The notes beneath the pieces are model-generated. The model did not search any database. It worked only from the letters and a program-made list of their open reading frames with translations, and was not told the origin of the DNA. The translations under genes were made by a program, and so were the position numbers. This document shows positions 53,875 to 62,698 of a stretch of 64,000 nt of DNA, in pieces (position 1 is the first letter of the stretch; each line of letters starts with the position of its first letter). The DNA is from Billgrantia lactosivorans (GTDB taxonomy: Bacteria > Pseudomonadota > Gammaproteobacteria > Pseudomonadales > Halomonadaceae): NCBI RefSeq assembly GCF_003254665.1, contig NZ_QHGY01000001.1, positions 744,001 to 808,000 on the forward strand. The letters are read 5' to 3'.

Positions 53875-54864
53875 TCACTCGGGCGCCTCGCGCCAGGTCA
53901 GGCTTTCCGCCACCTGGACCAGCACGCGCGGCGGCAGCTCGCCCATGACGACGACCTGGTGAGGTCGCTCGTCGGCCACCACGTGGCGAACCACGGCGAG
54001 CGAGATTCCCAGGCGATGCAGCCCGGGAATGAGACGCTCGTGCCCCTCCTCGATCGGCTCGACGAACAGGCTGAGCGTCGACAGGCCATCGCTGTAGATG
54101 CGATGCTCGACCGCTCGATCCGGATCTTCCGCGTCGCTGTCGGCCGGCTGGTCGACGAACCCCTCGGGCAGCCAGGCGGGGTGCCAGGACGGCTCCGGCG
54201 CCTCGTGATAGTCGTCCAGCAGCACTCCCCCTTCGTGCAGCCGCGGCGACTGCAGCTCGGTGAGCTGGAAGGTCTCCACCACGCGCCCGCGGTCATCGAT
54301 GAGTTCGCGCTTCAACGGCAGCGAGGTCTGGGCATCGAGCCACAGGCGCTGGCCGAAGCGCATGCCGTCGAGCGGTTCGATATCCAGCCTCACCGCGCTG
54401 CGGTTGGCGATTCGCTCGTCGTTGCCCAGGGAGAGACGGTAGAACTGGTCGACATGGCGTGCGATGCCCTCCGGCGAGGCCGGCGCTTCGTCATCGGCGC
54501 TGGACCAGCTCATGCGGCTGATACCGCCGCTGCGCTCGAAGATGACCGGTGGCCCATCGAGAAAGCGCGCCACCTCGCGCTCGACACCGTCGCGGATGTC
54601 GCGCGAGAGCGCCAGCGTACGCACCCCATCGATACCGATGCGCACCGCACGCGCCTGGAACACGAGGCAATGGTTGGCCCACAGGCTGCGCTCGAACCAC
54701 TCCAACGGCGATTCGGGCTGATCCCAATCGGCCAGCTGGCGGCAGTCGAATCGCTCGGCGTCGGCCTGTCCCTGGGTGGGTTCGGCGACGGCAGGCGACA
54801 AATAGGCAATCAGCGCAGCGCTGCTGTAGAGGGCCAGGCGCCTTGCGATACGCCTGCCCGCCAT
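53875..54864 (-). CDS. mucB: Sigma factor AlgU regulatory protein MucB (RseB)
   Basis: 329 aa. A signal peptide (cleavage near AVA, residue 27) is followed by the LolA-like N-terminal domain (PLEWFERSLWANHCLVFQA...YRLSLGNDERIANR) and the smaller C-terminal domain (PSWHPAWLPEGF...HRIYSDGLSTLSLFVEP). It binds MucA in the periplasm, shields it from cleavage and senses stress lipids or LPS. Its ATG shares one base with the mucA stop (TGATG). Confidence 0.93.
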   Translation of the reverse strand: MAGRRIARRLALYSSAALIAYLSPAVAEPTQGQADAERFDCRQLADWDQPESPLEWFERSLWANHCLVFQARAVRIGIDGVRTLALSRDIRDGVEREVARFLDGPPVIFERSGGISRMSWSSADDEAPASPEGIARHVDQFYRLSLGNDERIANRSAVRLDIEPLDGMRFGQRLWLDAQTSLPLKRELIDDRGRVVETFQLTELQSPRLHEGGVLLDDYHEAPEPSWHPAWLPEGFVDQPADSDAEDPDRAVEHRIYSDGLSTLSLFVEPIEEGHERLIPGLHRLGISLAVVRHVVADERPHQVVVMGELPPRVLVQVAESLTWREAPE

Positions 54865-55577
54865 CAGCGCTGCCCCAGTGTCTCGTTACCCGCTCCCGAA
54901 CCCCGCAGCAGGGGCATCCAGACATCGCCGCTGCGATAGGTCGCACCCTCGGAGTGGCGATCGAGATAGGACTGCAGCAGGCGCGCCTGGTCCTGGTCGG
55001 AGCGCTGCGACTGGCGAGGGTTGGGCGTCATGAACAGGGGGGAATCGAAGCTCGCCCCTACCGGCATCAGGCCGGATTGCCCGCCCGAAGCCGCCGGGGA
55101 GGCCAGCGGCATGCCGACGGGAGTCGCCTGGCCGCCGCTGCCCGCCTGAACCGCAAGATTGCGCTGCGATTGCCCGGAGGAGGCGGGCACTTCTCCGTCG
55201 GCCAGCTGGGTGTCGCTGCCCGTTCCGGTGAAGCCGTTGCCTTGATAGAACTGCACCCCGGTGATCACCATCAGGGTGACGGCGGCGGCGATGCCGGCAC
55301 TGCGCGCAAGGGGGTGGGAGCGGCGCGGTGCGATGGGCGGCTCCTCCAGGACCGGCGCCGGTTCGGCGTCCAGCCTGGCCATGATACCGGCCGAAAGATC
55401 CGTGCTGACGTCGATGTCATGATCCCGCCGCATCAGGCTGCGCATCAAGTGATAGCGCCGCCAGGCTTCTGCCGCATCCGGATCGCTCTCGAGCGATTTC
55501 AGAGTTCGGCGAAGCTCGAGATCATCACCTTCGCTGTCCATCAGGGCAGAAAGCGATTCCCGTGCATTCTGACTCAT
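54864..55577 (-). CDS. mucA: Anti-sigma factor MucA (RseA)
   Basis: 237 aa. The N-terminal cytoplasmic sigma-binding domain is ESLSALMDSEGDDLELRRTL...WRRYHLMRSLMR. A single membrane helix lies near 93-110 (AGIAAAVTLMVITGVQFYQ). The periplasmic part is low-complexity Gly/Ser/Gln with an ending like that which MucB binds. It holds AlgU inactive until regulated proteolysis. It is separated from algU by 178 bp containing a stem-loop, more than in Pseudomonas, and overlaps mucB. Confidence 0.92.
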   Translation of the reverse strand: MSQNARESLSALMDSEGDDLELRRTLKSLESDPDAAEAWRRYHLMRSLMRRDHDIDVSTDLSAGIMARLDAEPAPVLEEPPIAPRRSHPLARSAGIAAAVTLMVITGVQFYQGNGFTGTGSDTQLADGEVPASSGQSQRNLAVQAGSGGQATPVGMPLASPAASGGQSGLMPVGASFDSPLFMTPNPRQSQRSDQDQARLLQSYLDRHSEGATYRSGDVWMPLLRGSGAGNETLGQR

Positions 55578-55626
55578 TCCTTACACCCCCACATCGTCAA
55601 GGCACCCTGCCTCGCAATCAATATTC

Positions 55627-55661
55627 CCGGCATTCCAGACCACACCCAACCGGAATGCCGG
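55627..55661. terminator. Stem-loop between algU and mucA
   Basis: CCGGCATTCC (55627-55636) pairs with GGAATGCCGG (55652-55661) around a 15-nt loop, within the 178-bp algU-mucA gap. No U tract follows on the minus strand, so it would be an attenuator or processing site at most. Confidence 0.4.
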
Positions 55662-55755
55662 CGGCCCGTATCGTCGCTGTCATACAGCGGTCAATGCTTC
55701 AGACGCCATCGACGCGAGACAGTTCAGCGCCGAGGCGAAATCATTGTCGAAAACG

Positions 55756-56361
55756 TCATTCCGTCAGCGATTCCCGCGTGCGCGACGTCGTGACCAGCGG
55801 CTGGATGTGCTGGTCCACCGCCTCGCGAGCACGGAAGATGCGCGAACGCACCGTGCCTACCGGACACTGCATGATATTGGCGATGTCCTCATAGGAGAGC
55901 CCGTCGAGTTCGCGCAGGGTAATCGCCGTGCGCAGGTCGTCGGGCAGGTTCTCGATCGCCTCGAACACGGCCGCCTCGAGCTGGTCCCGGGCGAGCGACG
56001 ATTCCGGCGTCTCGATGTCGGCCAGACGCCCGGTATGGTCGAGGATCTCGGCGTCGACGATGTCGAGATCGCTGCCGGGAGGCCGGCGCCCCTTCGACAC
56101 CAGATGGTTCTTCGCCGTGTTGATGGCGATGCGATACATCCACGTATAGAAGGCACTCTCGGCGCGAAACTTGCCGAGTGCGCGATAGGCCTTGATGAAG
56201 GCTTCCTGGGCCACGTCCTGCACTTCGGCGTGATCCTGTATGTAGCGTCCAATCAGCCCGATGATCTTGTGCTGGTATTTCTTGACCAGTAGATCGAAGG
56301 CTCGCGTATCGCCCTTCTGTGCGCGCTCCACGAGCTGTTGATCGGTTTCCCGGTTACCCAT
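55756..56361 (-). CDS. algU: RNA polymerase sigma factor AlgU (RpoE)
   Basis: 201 aa ECF sigma factor. Region 2 (DHAEVQDVAQEAFIKAYRALGKF...FYTWMYRIAINTAKNHL) and region 4 (LSYEDIANIMQCPVGTVRSRIFRAREAV) are both complete. It directs the envelope-stress regulon and is controlled by MucA, MucB and MucD downstream on the same strand. The ribosome-binding site GGGGGGAG lies 5 bases before ATG 56361. Downstream genes follow in the order mucA, mucB, mucD. Confidence 0.95.
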   Translation of the reverse strand: MGNRETDQQLVERAQKGDTRAFDLLVKKYQHKIIGLIGRYIQDHAEVQDVAQEAFIKAYRALGKFRAESAFYTWMYRIAINTAKNHLVSKGRRPPGSDLDIVDAEILDHTGRLADIETPESSLARDQLEAAVFEAIENLPDDLRTAITLRELDGLSYEDIANIMQCPVGTVRSRIFRAREAVDQHIQPLVTTSRTRESLTE

Positions 56362-56659
56362 TCACGCTCCCCCCGGCAGGGAGGGACCCCGAAGCGGGAG
56401 GAGCGACGAAGGCGTCGTTAGGTGGTCTGCATGCATGGTATCAACCTGGAGCCCGTTGGCCGCTGTAAGTCTCGGGGCGTCATCGCCCGTTTCGACAAGT
56501 GTTCCTGTTTCTTGGCCGCGCATCAAGCCGCTCGCCATGCCGCCCGCGCTGTGACAATCCCCGAGGCGCCGGGTTCCGTTGCGATTGCGGAATTCTTCCT
56601 CGGCGGGTGTATAGTAGTTCATCCTCTCGCCATCAACGCATCACGACACAGGTAGCAAC
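56362..56659. promoter_or_regulatory. Divergent region between algU and the DAHP synthase gene
   Basis: 298 bp carrying both promoters. Rightward, TATAGT at 56610-56615 could be a -10 for the DAHP synthase, with TTGCGG 19 bp upstream (too far to be ideal). Leftward, I looked for a sigma-E-type GAACTT/TCTGA pair before algU and found only partial matches. An 86-codon minus-strand frame here is not family-like. Confidence 0.4.
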
Positions 56660-57736
56660 ATGTCAGATCAGCAGGTCAGCAACCTCAACGTCCTGTCCCA
56701 GGACGTACTGATCACTCCCGAAGCCCTCAAGAACGAGATCCCCCTCGGCGAAGTCGCCGAGAGAACGGTGATCGAGGGTCGCCGGACGATCCAGAACATC
56801 CTCGACGGCAGCGACCCGCGGCTGCTGGTGGTGATCGGCCCCTGCTCGATCCATGACGTCGATGCCGCCCTGGACTACGCGCGCCGCCTGCGCCGCCTGG
56901 CCGATGCCGTGAAGGACAGCCTGTTCATCGTGATGCGCGTCTATTTCGAGAAACCCCGCACCACGGTGGGCTGGAAAGGACTGATCAACGACCCCCACCT
57001 CAACGGCTCCTTCGAGATCGAGGAGGGCCTGCATATTGCCCGCAAGCTGCTGGTCGACCTGTCCGAGCTCGGCCTGCCGCTGGCCACCGAGGCGCTGGAT
57101 CCCATTTCGCCCCAGTACCTGCAGGACTGCATCAGCTGGTCGGCGATCGGTGCCCGCACCACCGAGTCCCAGACCCATCGCGAGATGTCCTCCGGCCTTT
57201 CCAGCCCGGTCGGCTTCAAGAACGGCACCGATGGCAGCCTCGACGTGGCGATCAATGCGCTGCAGTCGGTCTCGCACCCGCACAACTTCCTCGGCATCAA
57301 CCAGAGCGGCCAGGTGGCGATCATCCGCACCCGCGGCAACGCCTACGCCCACGTGGTGCTGCGCGGCGGCAACGGCAAGCCCAACTACGACAGCGTAAGC
57401 GTGGCACTGGCCGAACAGGAGCTGAAGAAGGCCGGCATCAAACCCAATATCATGATCGACTGCTCCCACGCCAACTCCAACAAGGACCCGGCGCTGCAGC
57501 CGCTGGTGCTGGACAATGTCACCAACCAGATCCTCGAGGGCAACCGCTCGATCATGGGGCTGATGGTCGAGTCCAACATCGGCTGGGGCAGCCAGAAGAT
57601 CCTCGACGACCACAGCCAGATGCAGTATGGCGTCTCCATTACCGACGCCTGCATCGACTGGCCGACCACCGAGGAGAGCATGACCCGCATGGCGCAGAAG
57701 CTCGCCCCGGTGCTGCCCAAGCGCCACCAGGGCTGA
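56660..57736 (+). CDS. 3-deoxy-7-phosphoheptulonate (DAHP) synthase, class I
   Basis: 358 aa, AroF/G/H type. Characteristic blocks are VVIGPCSIHD, RVYFEKPRTTVGWKGLINDP, ATEALDPISPQYL, IGARTTESQTHREMSSGLS, GFKNGTDG and MIDCSHANSNKD, which hold the PEP, erythrose-4-phosphate and metal ligands. It catalyses the first step of aromatic amino-acid synthesis. The feedback specificity (Phe, Tyr or Trp) cannot be assigned safely. It diverges from algU; the gap supplies its promoter. A hairpin at 57761-57784 follows. Confidence 0.94.
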   Translation: MSDQQVSNLNVLSQDVLITPEALKNEIPLGEVAERTVIEGRRTIQNILDGSDPRLLVVIGPCSIHDVDAALDYARRLRRLADAVKDSLFIVMRVYFEKPRTTVGWKGLINDPHLNGSFEIEEGLHIARKLLVDLSELGLPLATEALDPISPQYLQDCISWSAIGARTTESQTHREMSSGLSSPVGFKNGTDGSLDVAINALQSVSHPHNFLGINQSGQVAIIRTRGNAYAHVVLRGGNGKPNYDSVSVALAEQELKKAGIKPNIMIDCSHANSNKDPALQPLVLDNVTNQILEGNRSIMGLMVESNIGWGSQKILDDHSQMQYGVSITDACIDWPTTEESMTRMAQKLAPVLPKRHQG

Positions 57737-57760
57737 GACACGCTCGCGCTGCCAGGCAGG

Positions 57761-57784
57761 GGCCCGCGACTGGCGGGCCTTCCT
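57761..57784 (+). terminator. Hairpin after the DAHP synthase gene
   Basis: GGCCCGC-GACTG-GCGGGCC followed by TTCCTG, 24 bp past the stop codon and 10 bp before the end of the convergent dinG. The weak T tract makes this a probable but not certain terminator. Confidence 0.55.
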
Positions 57785-57794
57785 GTGTGCCCCT

Positions 57795-59930
57795 CTAGCC
57801 GCCGTCGATCTCTCTTGCGAACGGCGGCAGTGCGTCGAGCAGCGCCTGGCCGTAGCGCCGGGTCAGCACGCGCCGGTCGAGCAGCGTGATGCGCCCCTGG
57901 TCGGCCTCCTTGCGGATCAGCCGGCCGCAGGCCTGCACCAGCTTGATCGAGGCGTCAGGTACGCTGATGCGCATGAAGGGGTTGCCGCCCCGGCTCTCGA
58001 TCCACTCGGCCAGCGTCGCCCCGACAGGGTCGTCGGGCACGGCGAACGGCAGCCGAGTGATCACCACGTGGGTCAGGTAGTCGCCCGGCAGGTCGATGCC
58101 CTCGGCGAAGCTCGCCAGGCCGAAGATCACGCTACCCTCCCCGGCATCCACCCGCGCCCGATGGCGCTCGATCAGCTCGCGCTTGGGCAGGCGGTCCTGG
58201 GCCAGCACCCGTTCGCGCCATGGCGCCGGCAGCGCCTTCTCCACGGTGCGCAGCTGCGCCCGCGACGAGAACAGCATCAGCACCGCCTCCTTGCGACCGA
58301 GGTCGGTGACGAAGTCGATGATGGCCCGTTCATGAGCCTCGCGATCGCCGGGGTCGACGGCCTGGCGCGGCACGCTGAGCACCGCGCGGGAGTAGTCGAA
58401 GGGGCTGGGCAGACGCTGGTAGCGGTAGCGGTTGGCCAGCCCGGCGCGCTCCTGAAGACGCTCGAAGCGCCCCAGCGCCGTTAGCGTGGCCGAAGTCACC
58501 ACCGCACCGAAGCAGCTACCCCACAGGCTTCGGGCCAGGGTCGGCGCCGCCGACACGGGACTCGCCGAGTAGACCAGCTCGGGGTCGGCACCGAAGCGCT
58601 CGAGCGTCAGCCAGCGGGCGCGTGGCGGCTCGCCGTCGACGTCGGCCTCGGCATAGGCCTCCCACAGGCCGTGCGCCTCCAGCGCTCGACCGTGCAGCAG
58701 TGCCAGCAGCGGCAGCCACGCCTCGGCCTGCTCGCGTTCGAGCCCGGTGTGCTTGTCGGGGTCGAGGCTCTCGCGCAGGATGTCGCTCATCGTCTCGAGG
58801 GTGCGGGACAGCTCGGCGAACGCCACCTGCAGGCCACCGGCGTGTTCGCGCAGGGCCTCGGGCACGCGGCCCATCTCGAAGCGGTACTGGTGGCTCTCCT
58901 CGCCCTCCTCCAGCCCATGCTGCCGCCCGGCCAGTTGATGGCCCAGCGAAAAGGCCTCGCCCAGGCGCGGTTCCAGCGCGCCAATGGTTTCCGGCAGGCC
59001 GGCCAGCAGCCTTGCCAGGGTCGGCTGTATCGCCAGCGCCTGGTGGAGTTCGGTCAGCGACTTCTTGAGGTTGCCCAGCCAGCGCAGGCTGCCGTTGATG
59101 CCCACGCGGTGAGCGAAATGGCTCAGCGCCTTGTCCGGCAGATGGTGGCCCTCGTCGAAGACGTAGATGCAGTCGCCGGGGGGTGGCAGCACCACGCCGC
59201 CACCCAGCGACAGGTCGGCCAGCACCAGGTCATGGTTGGCGACGATGATGTCGGCGCTCTCGAGGTCACGGCGGGCGCGGAAGAAGGCGCAGGCGGCGAA
59301 GTGGCCGCAGCGGCGGTTGGTGCACTGGCGATGGTCGATGGTCAGGCGCCGCCATTCGCTGTCGTCGATGGCTTGCGGCCAGCTTTCGCGATCCCCTTCC
59401 CAGCGGCCGCTGCCGTAGGCGTCGGCCATCTCCTGAACCAGCGCCTGGAAGTGGTCGCCGCCGCCCTGGGCCAGGCTCTGCTCGAACAGCGACAGGGTGG
59501 GGTTGTCCTCGACGCCATCGAGCGCCTGCTCCAGGCGGGTCAGGCAGACGTAGCGGCCGCGCCCCTTGGCCAGGGCGTAGTCGAAGTCGAGGCCGCTGTG
59601 GGCCTTGAGGGTAGGCAGGTCCTGCAGCAGCACCTGTTCCTGCAGGGCGATGGTGGCCGTGGCAATCACCAGGCGCTTGCCCTTGGCCTTGGCCACCGGC
59701 AGCGCCGCCAGCAGGTAGGCCAGGGTCTTGCCGGTGCCGGTGCCCGCTTCGAGCACGCAGACATGCTCGTCGGAGAGCCGCCGGCCGGCGTCATCGGCCT
59801 CGATGGCGCCCAGCGTGCGGGCGATCTCGGCGATCATCAGTCGCTGGCCGTAGCGTGGCGTCAGCCCCTGGGCCTCCAGCACGCGGCGGTAGGCGGCCTG
59901 TATCTCGCCCTTGAGGGCCTCGTCGAGCAT
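57795..59930 (-). CDS. dinG: ATP-dependent DNA helicase DinG (XPD family)
   Basis: 711 aa. Walker A is EAGTGTGKT, the DEAH-type box is VFDEGHH, and the late helicase motifs include VIFGLASFAEGIDLPG and QACGRLIRKEADQG. Four cysteines typical of the XPD iron-sulfur domain are present: one in RYVCLTRLE and three in CTNRRCGHFAAC. It unwinds 5'-3' on R-loops and D-loops and helps resolve replication-transcription conflicts. No LexA box was found upstream, unlike E. coli dinG. It is convergent with the DAHP synthase gene. Confidence 0.94.
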   Translation of the reverse strand: MLDEALKGEIQAAYRRVLEAQGLTPRYGQRLMIAEIARTLGAIEADDAGRRLSDEHVCVLEAGTGTGKTLAYLLAALPVAKAKGKRLVIATATIALQEQVLLQDLPTLKAHSGLDFDYALAKGRGRYVCLTRLEQALDGVEDNPTLSLFEQSLAQGGGDHFQALVQEMADAYGSGRWEGDRESWPQAIDDSEWRRLTIDHRQCTNRRCGHFAACAFFRARRDLESADIIVANHDLVLADLSLGGGVVLPPPGDCIYVFDEGHHLPDKALSHFAHRVGINGSLRWLGNLKKSLTELHQALAIQPTLARLLAGLPETIGALEPRLGEAFSLGHQLAGRQHGLEEGEESHQYRFEMGRVPEALREHAGGLQVAFAELSRTLETMSDILRESLDPDKHTGLEREQAEAWLPLLALLHGRALEAHGLWEAYAEADVDGEPPRARWLTLERFGADPELVYSASPVSAAPTLARSLWGSCFGAVVTSATLTALGRFERLQERAGLANRYRYQRLPSPFDYSRAVLSVPRQAVDPGDREAHERAIIDFVTDLGRKEAVLMLFSSRAQLRTVEKALPAPWRERVLAQDRLPKRELIERHRARVDAGEGSVIFGLASFAEGIDLPGDYLTHVVITRLPFAVPDDPVGATLAEWIESRGGNPFMRISVPDASIKLVQACGRLIRKEADQGRITLLDRRVLTRRYGQALLDALPPFAREIDGG

Positions 59931-59989
59931 GGCCTAACTCTCTAGAGATCTTACTGGCTGGGGAACGCCTGGCGGTGGTGGCTTCAACG

Positions 59990-60162
59990 CCGTCGACAGG
60001 TTTTCGAGGAGGCGCTGTGCCCCCTGGGCGCTACTTTTGCCCTGCGGCGCTCTCGCATCCTGCTCCGCTTGCAGGGCCGGTGCTGGCCATCCATGGCCAG
60101 CCCGTTCGGAGCAGTGCTCCTCACCCCTGGCAAAAGATCTCCTCTTCAACCTGTCCCCGGCG
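59990..60162 (-). repeat. Dispersed intergenic repeat, copy 2
   Basis: 173 bp between rhlB and dinG; its reverse complement matches copy 1 at 21458-21592 in ordered blocks, from CGCCGGGGACAGG to GTCGACGG. It carries an extra ~40-bp internal segment with its own palindrome (CTGGCCATGGATGGCCAG). Confidence 0.8.
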
Positions 60163-60186
60163 TATTCGCGGCGAGGTCATCAAGCG

Positions 60187-61461
60187 TTACAGCAGCCCCT
60201 CGGGCGGATGCACGCAGGGCAGCTTGTCCTGGATATAGCGCTCGATTTCCGGCAGCGAGAAGGCATCCTCCTCGCCGACGAAACTGATCGACACCCCAGC
60301 TGCCCCGGCACGGCCGGTACGACCGATGCGGTGGACGTAGTCCTCCGGGTCCTCGGGCAGGGTGTAGTTGATCACGTGGCTGACGTCCTCGATATGGATG
60401 CCGCGGCCGGCCACGTCGGTCGCCACCAGCACCTGCACCTCGCCCTCGCGGAACTGCTCGAGGGTCCTGATACGCTGGTTCTGCGGCACGTCGCCGGAGA
60501 GCATCGCCACGTTGATGTCGGCCTTCTTGAGCAGCCCCTCGAGCTTGCGCACCAGGTCGCGGCGGTTGCCGAACACCATCACCCGGTCGAAGCTCTCCTG
60601 CTTGAGCAGGTTGATCAGCAGGCGCGGCTTGTCCTCGTCGCTGACCATGTAGACGCGCTGATCGATGTTGGCCTTGTTGTCGACCGTGACCTCGATCTCG
60701 ACGTGGGTCGGCTGGTGCGTCCACTGGCTGGCCAGGTTGAGGATGTCCTGGGAGAAGGTGGCGGAGAACAGGAAGGTCTGGCGCTCCTCCTTCTTCGGCG
60801 TATGGCGGATGATGCGCTTGACGTCGGGAATGAAGCCCATCGACAGCATGCGGTCGGCCTCGTCGAGCACCAGGATCTCGACCTGGGTCAGGTCGACGTC
60901 GCGCTTCTCGTGGAAGTCGAGCAGACGCCCCGGAGTGGCGACCAGGATGTCGAGCTTCTTGCCCAGGTTCTCGCGCTGCTTCTGGTAGTCCATGCCGCCG
61001 ACGACGCTGGCCACGTTGAGGTCGGTGAAGCGCGCCAGCGCCTTGGCGTCCTTCTCGATCTGCAGCGCCAGCTCACGGGTCGGGGCGACGATCAGCGCGC
61101 GCGGGGCGCCGGGCTTCTGCCCTTCCGGCGCTTCCTCCTCGAGGAAGTAGGCCAGGATCGAGATCAGGAAGGCGGCGGTCTTGCCGGTACCGGTCTGGGC
61201 CTTGCCGACCACGTCGCCACCGAGCAGCGTATGGGTCAGCGCCTCCGCCTGGATCGGTGTGCAGTACTCGAAGCCCAGCGCATGGATGGCGCGCATCAGC
61301 GGCAGGGGCAGATCGAAGTCGTGAAAGCGCCACTTGCCCGCCACGGCAGGCACCTGAAACTGGCGCAGATCCCAGTTCGACTGGCGGCGGCGCGGCTTGC
61401 GACGACGACGCTTGGGCTTGCGGTTCTCGGCCGGGGCTGTGGTCTGTTCCGACTCGCTCAT
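60187..61461 (-). CDS. rhlB: DEAD-box ATP-dependent RNA helicase RhlB
   Basis: 424 aa. After a basic tail ([14 protein letters not shown]) the helicase motifs appear in order: Q motif (GFEYCTPIQ), [40 protein letters not shown] and [10 protein letters not shown]. The RhlB branch works with the RNA degradosome and in ribosome biogenesis. The N-terminal basic extension is a feature of Pseudomonas/Halomonas members. It follows the dispersed repeat (60162) and is divergent from the small basic protein gene. Confidence 0.92.
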   Translation of the reverse strand: MSESEQTTAPAENRKPKRRRRKPRRRQSNWDLRQFQVPAVAGKWRFHDFDLPLPLMRAIHALGFEYCTPIQAEALTHTLLGGDVVGKAQTGTGKTAAFLISILAYFLEEEAPEGQKPGAPRALIVAPTRELALQIEKDAKALARFTDLNVASVVGGMDYQKQRENLGKKLDILVATPGRLLDFHEKRDVDLTQVEILVLDEADRMLSMGFIPDVKRIIRHTPKKEERQTFLFSATFSQDILNLASQWTHQPTHVEIEVTVDNKANIDQRVYMVSDEDKPRLLINLLKQESFDRVMVFGNRRDLVRKLEGLLKKADINVAMLSGDVPQNQRIRTLEQFREGEVQVLVATDVAGRGIHIEDVSHVINYTLPEDPEDYVHRIGRTGRAGAAGVSISFVGEEDAFSLPEIERYIQDKLPCVHPPEGLL

Positions 61462-61605
61462 AGGCTGTATGTCTTGTCCGTAGCAATGGATGAACTTTGT
61501 ACAGCCGCATATTGTACCAGCCTATGGCGTCGAGGGCGCGCCTCTTGCATTGGACTGGTAGAATGGCGCTTTGCTGCCACTCGACACCCATTGGAGCCAG
61601 GCCCG

Positions 61606-61854
61606 ATGACACGCCGCAAGAAGACTCGCTCGCTGGCCGACAAGGTGACCATCCGCACCGGCAAGCGCAAGGACTACAAGAAGTGGCGCCACGAGAACCC
61701 CGACCAGGTGACCTCGTCGCGCCGCTTCACCCAGAAGAAGCGCCAGCAGCGCAAGCTGCAGGCGGCGCGCAAGCTGGCCCGCCAGGCGCAGGGCGAAGGC
61801 ATCGCCATCCACCCCGAACCCACCTCGACATCCAGCGAGGAGCGCGACGAGTGA
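61606..61854 (+). CDS. Small, very basic protein of unknown function
   Basis: 82 aa starting [20 protein letters not shown], with about a third Lys/Arg, then an acidic Ser/Glu tail ending SSEERDE. I recognise no domain; it could bind nucleic acid. Its stop codon overlaps the GTG start of the exonuclease gene (GTGA), so the two are translationally coupled. That position suggests a role near DNA or RNA repair, which is inference only. Confidence 0.65.
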   Translation: MTRRKKTRSLADKVTIRTGKRKDYKKWRHENPDQVTSSRRFTQKKRQQRKLQAARKLARQAQGEGIAIHPEPTSTSSEERDE

Positions 61855-62684
61855 TACGCCTGGTCTCGTTCAACATCAACGGGCTGCGTGCGCGCCTGCA
61901 CCAGCTCGAGGCGCTGATCGCCGCCCACCGGCCGCTGGTGATCGGCCTGCAGGAAACCAAGGTCCATGACGACGAGTTTCCCTGCGAGGCCGTCGAGGCA
62001 ATGGGCTACCACGTCCACTTCCACGGCCAGAAGGGGCACTACGGCGTCGCCCTGCTGTGTCACAAGACGCTGTGCCCCAGCGGGCCGGAGGAGGTCTTCT
62101 TCGGCCTGCCCGGCGACGGCGAGGAGTCCCAGCGGCGCCTGATCGGCGCGCGACTGCGCACCGCCGACGGCGAAGCATTGACGGTGTGGAACGGCTACTT
62201 CCCGCAGGGCGAGAACGTCGCGCACCCGACCAAGTTTCCCAACAAGCGGGCCTTCTACGCCCAGCTGACCCAACTGCTGCACGAGCGGCACCGTCCCGAC
62301 GAGCGGCTGGTGGTGATGGGAGACTTCAACATCTCTCCCGAGGACATCGACATCGGCATCGGCGAGGCCAACCGCAAGCGCTGGCTGCGCGAGGGCAAGA
62401 CCAGCTTCCAGCCGATCGAGCGGGAGTGGCTGGGCACGCTCAAGGCCTGGGGGCTCTCCGACAGCTACCGGGTACGTCATCCGGCGGTGAACGACCGCTT
62501 CAGCTGGTTCGACTACCGTTCCCGCGGCTTCGAACGGGACCCCAGGCGCGGGCTGCGCATCGACCATATCCTGGTCACGCCGCCGCTGGCCGAGCGTGTG
62601 CGCGATGCCGGCATCGACTACGAGCTGCGCGCCATGCAGCGCCCTTCGGACCACGCCCCGGTGTGGACCGACTTCGACCTATAG
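61851..62684 (+). CDS. xthA: Exonuclease III family AP endonuclease
   Basis: 277 aa. The motifs are FNINGLRAR, the metal Glu in [34 protein letters not shown] and the final SDHAPVW. It has 5' AP-site endonuclease and 3'-5' exonuclease activity in base-excision repair. The start is GTG 61851, overlapping the stop of the upstream small basic gene. It is convergent with the TPR gene (14-bp gap). Confidence 0.93.
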   Translation: MIRLVSFNINGLRARLHQLEALIAAHRPLVIGLQETKVHDDEFPCEAVEAMGYHVHFHGQKGHYGVALLCHKTLCPSGPEEVFFGLPGDGEESQRRLIGARLRTADGEALTVWNGYFPQGENVAHPTKFPNKRAFYAQLTQLLHERHRPDERLVVMGDFNISPEDIDIGIGEANRKRWLREGKTSFQPIEREWLGTLKAWGLSDSYRVRHPAVNDRFSWFDYRSRGFERDPRRGLRIDHILVTPPLAERVRDAGIDYELRAMQRPSDHAPVWTDFDL

Positions 62685-62698
62685 CGTCTGGCCTCGCC

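Noticed and set aside
55677-55695. CTGTCATACAG near algU as a LexA box
   Set aside because: Only three bases separate CTGT and ACAG, whereas a LexA box needs eight.
56362-56622. 86-codon minus-strand frame upstream of algU
   Set aside because: No ribosome-binding site or family similarity, and it occupies the only space for the algU and DAHP synthase promoters.
56362-56659. Sigma-E type autoregulatory promoter of algU
   Set aside because: Only partial matches to GAACTT and TCTGA at proper spacing were found, so I do not claim the site.
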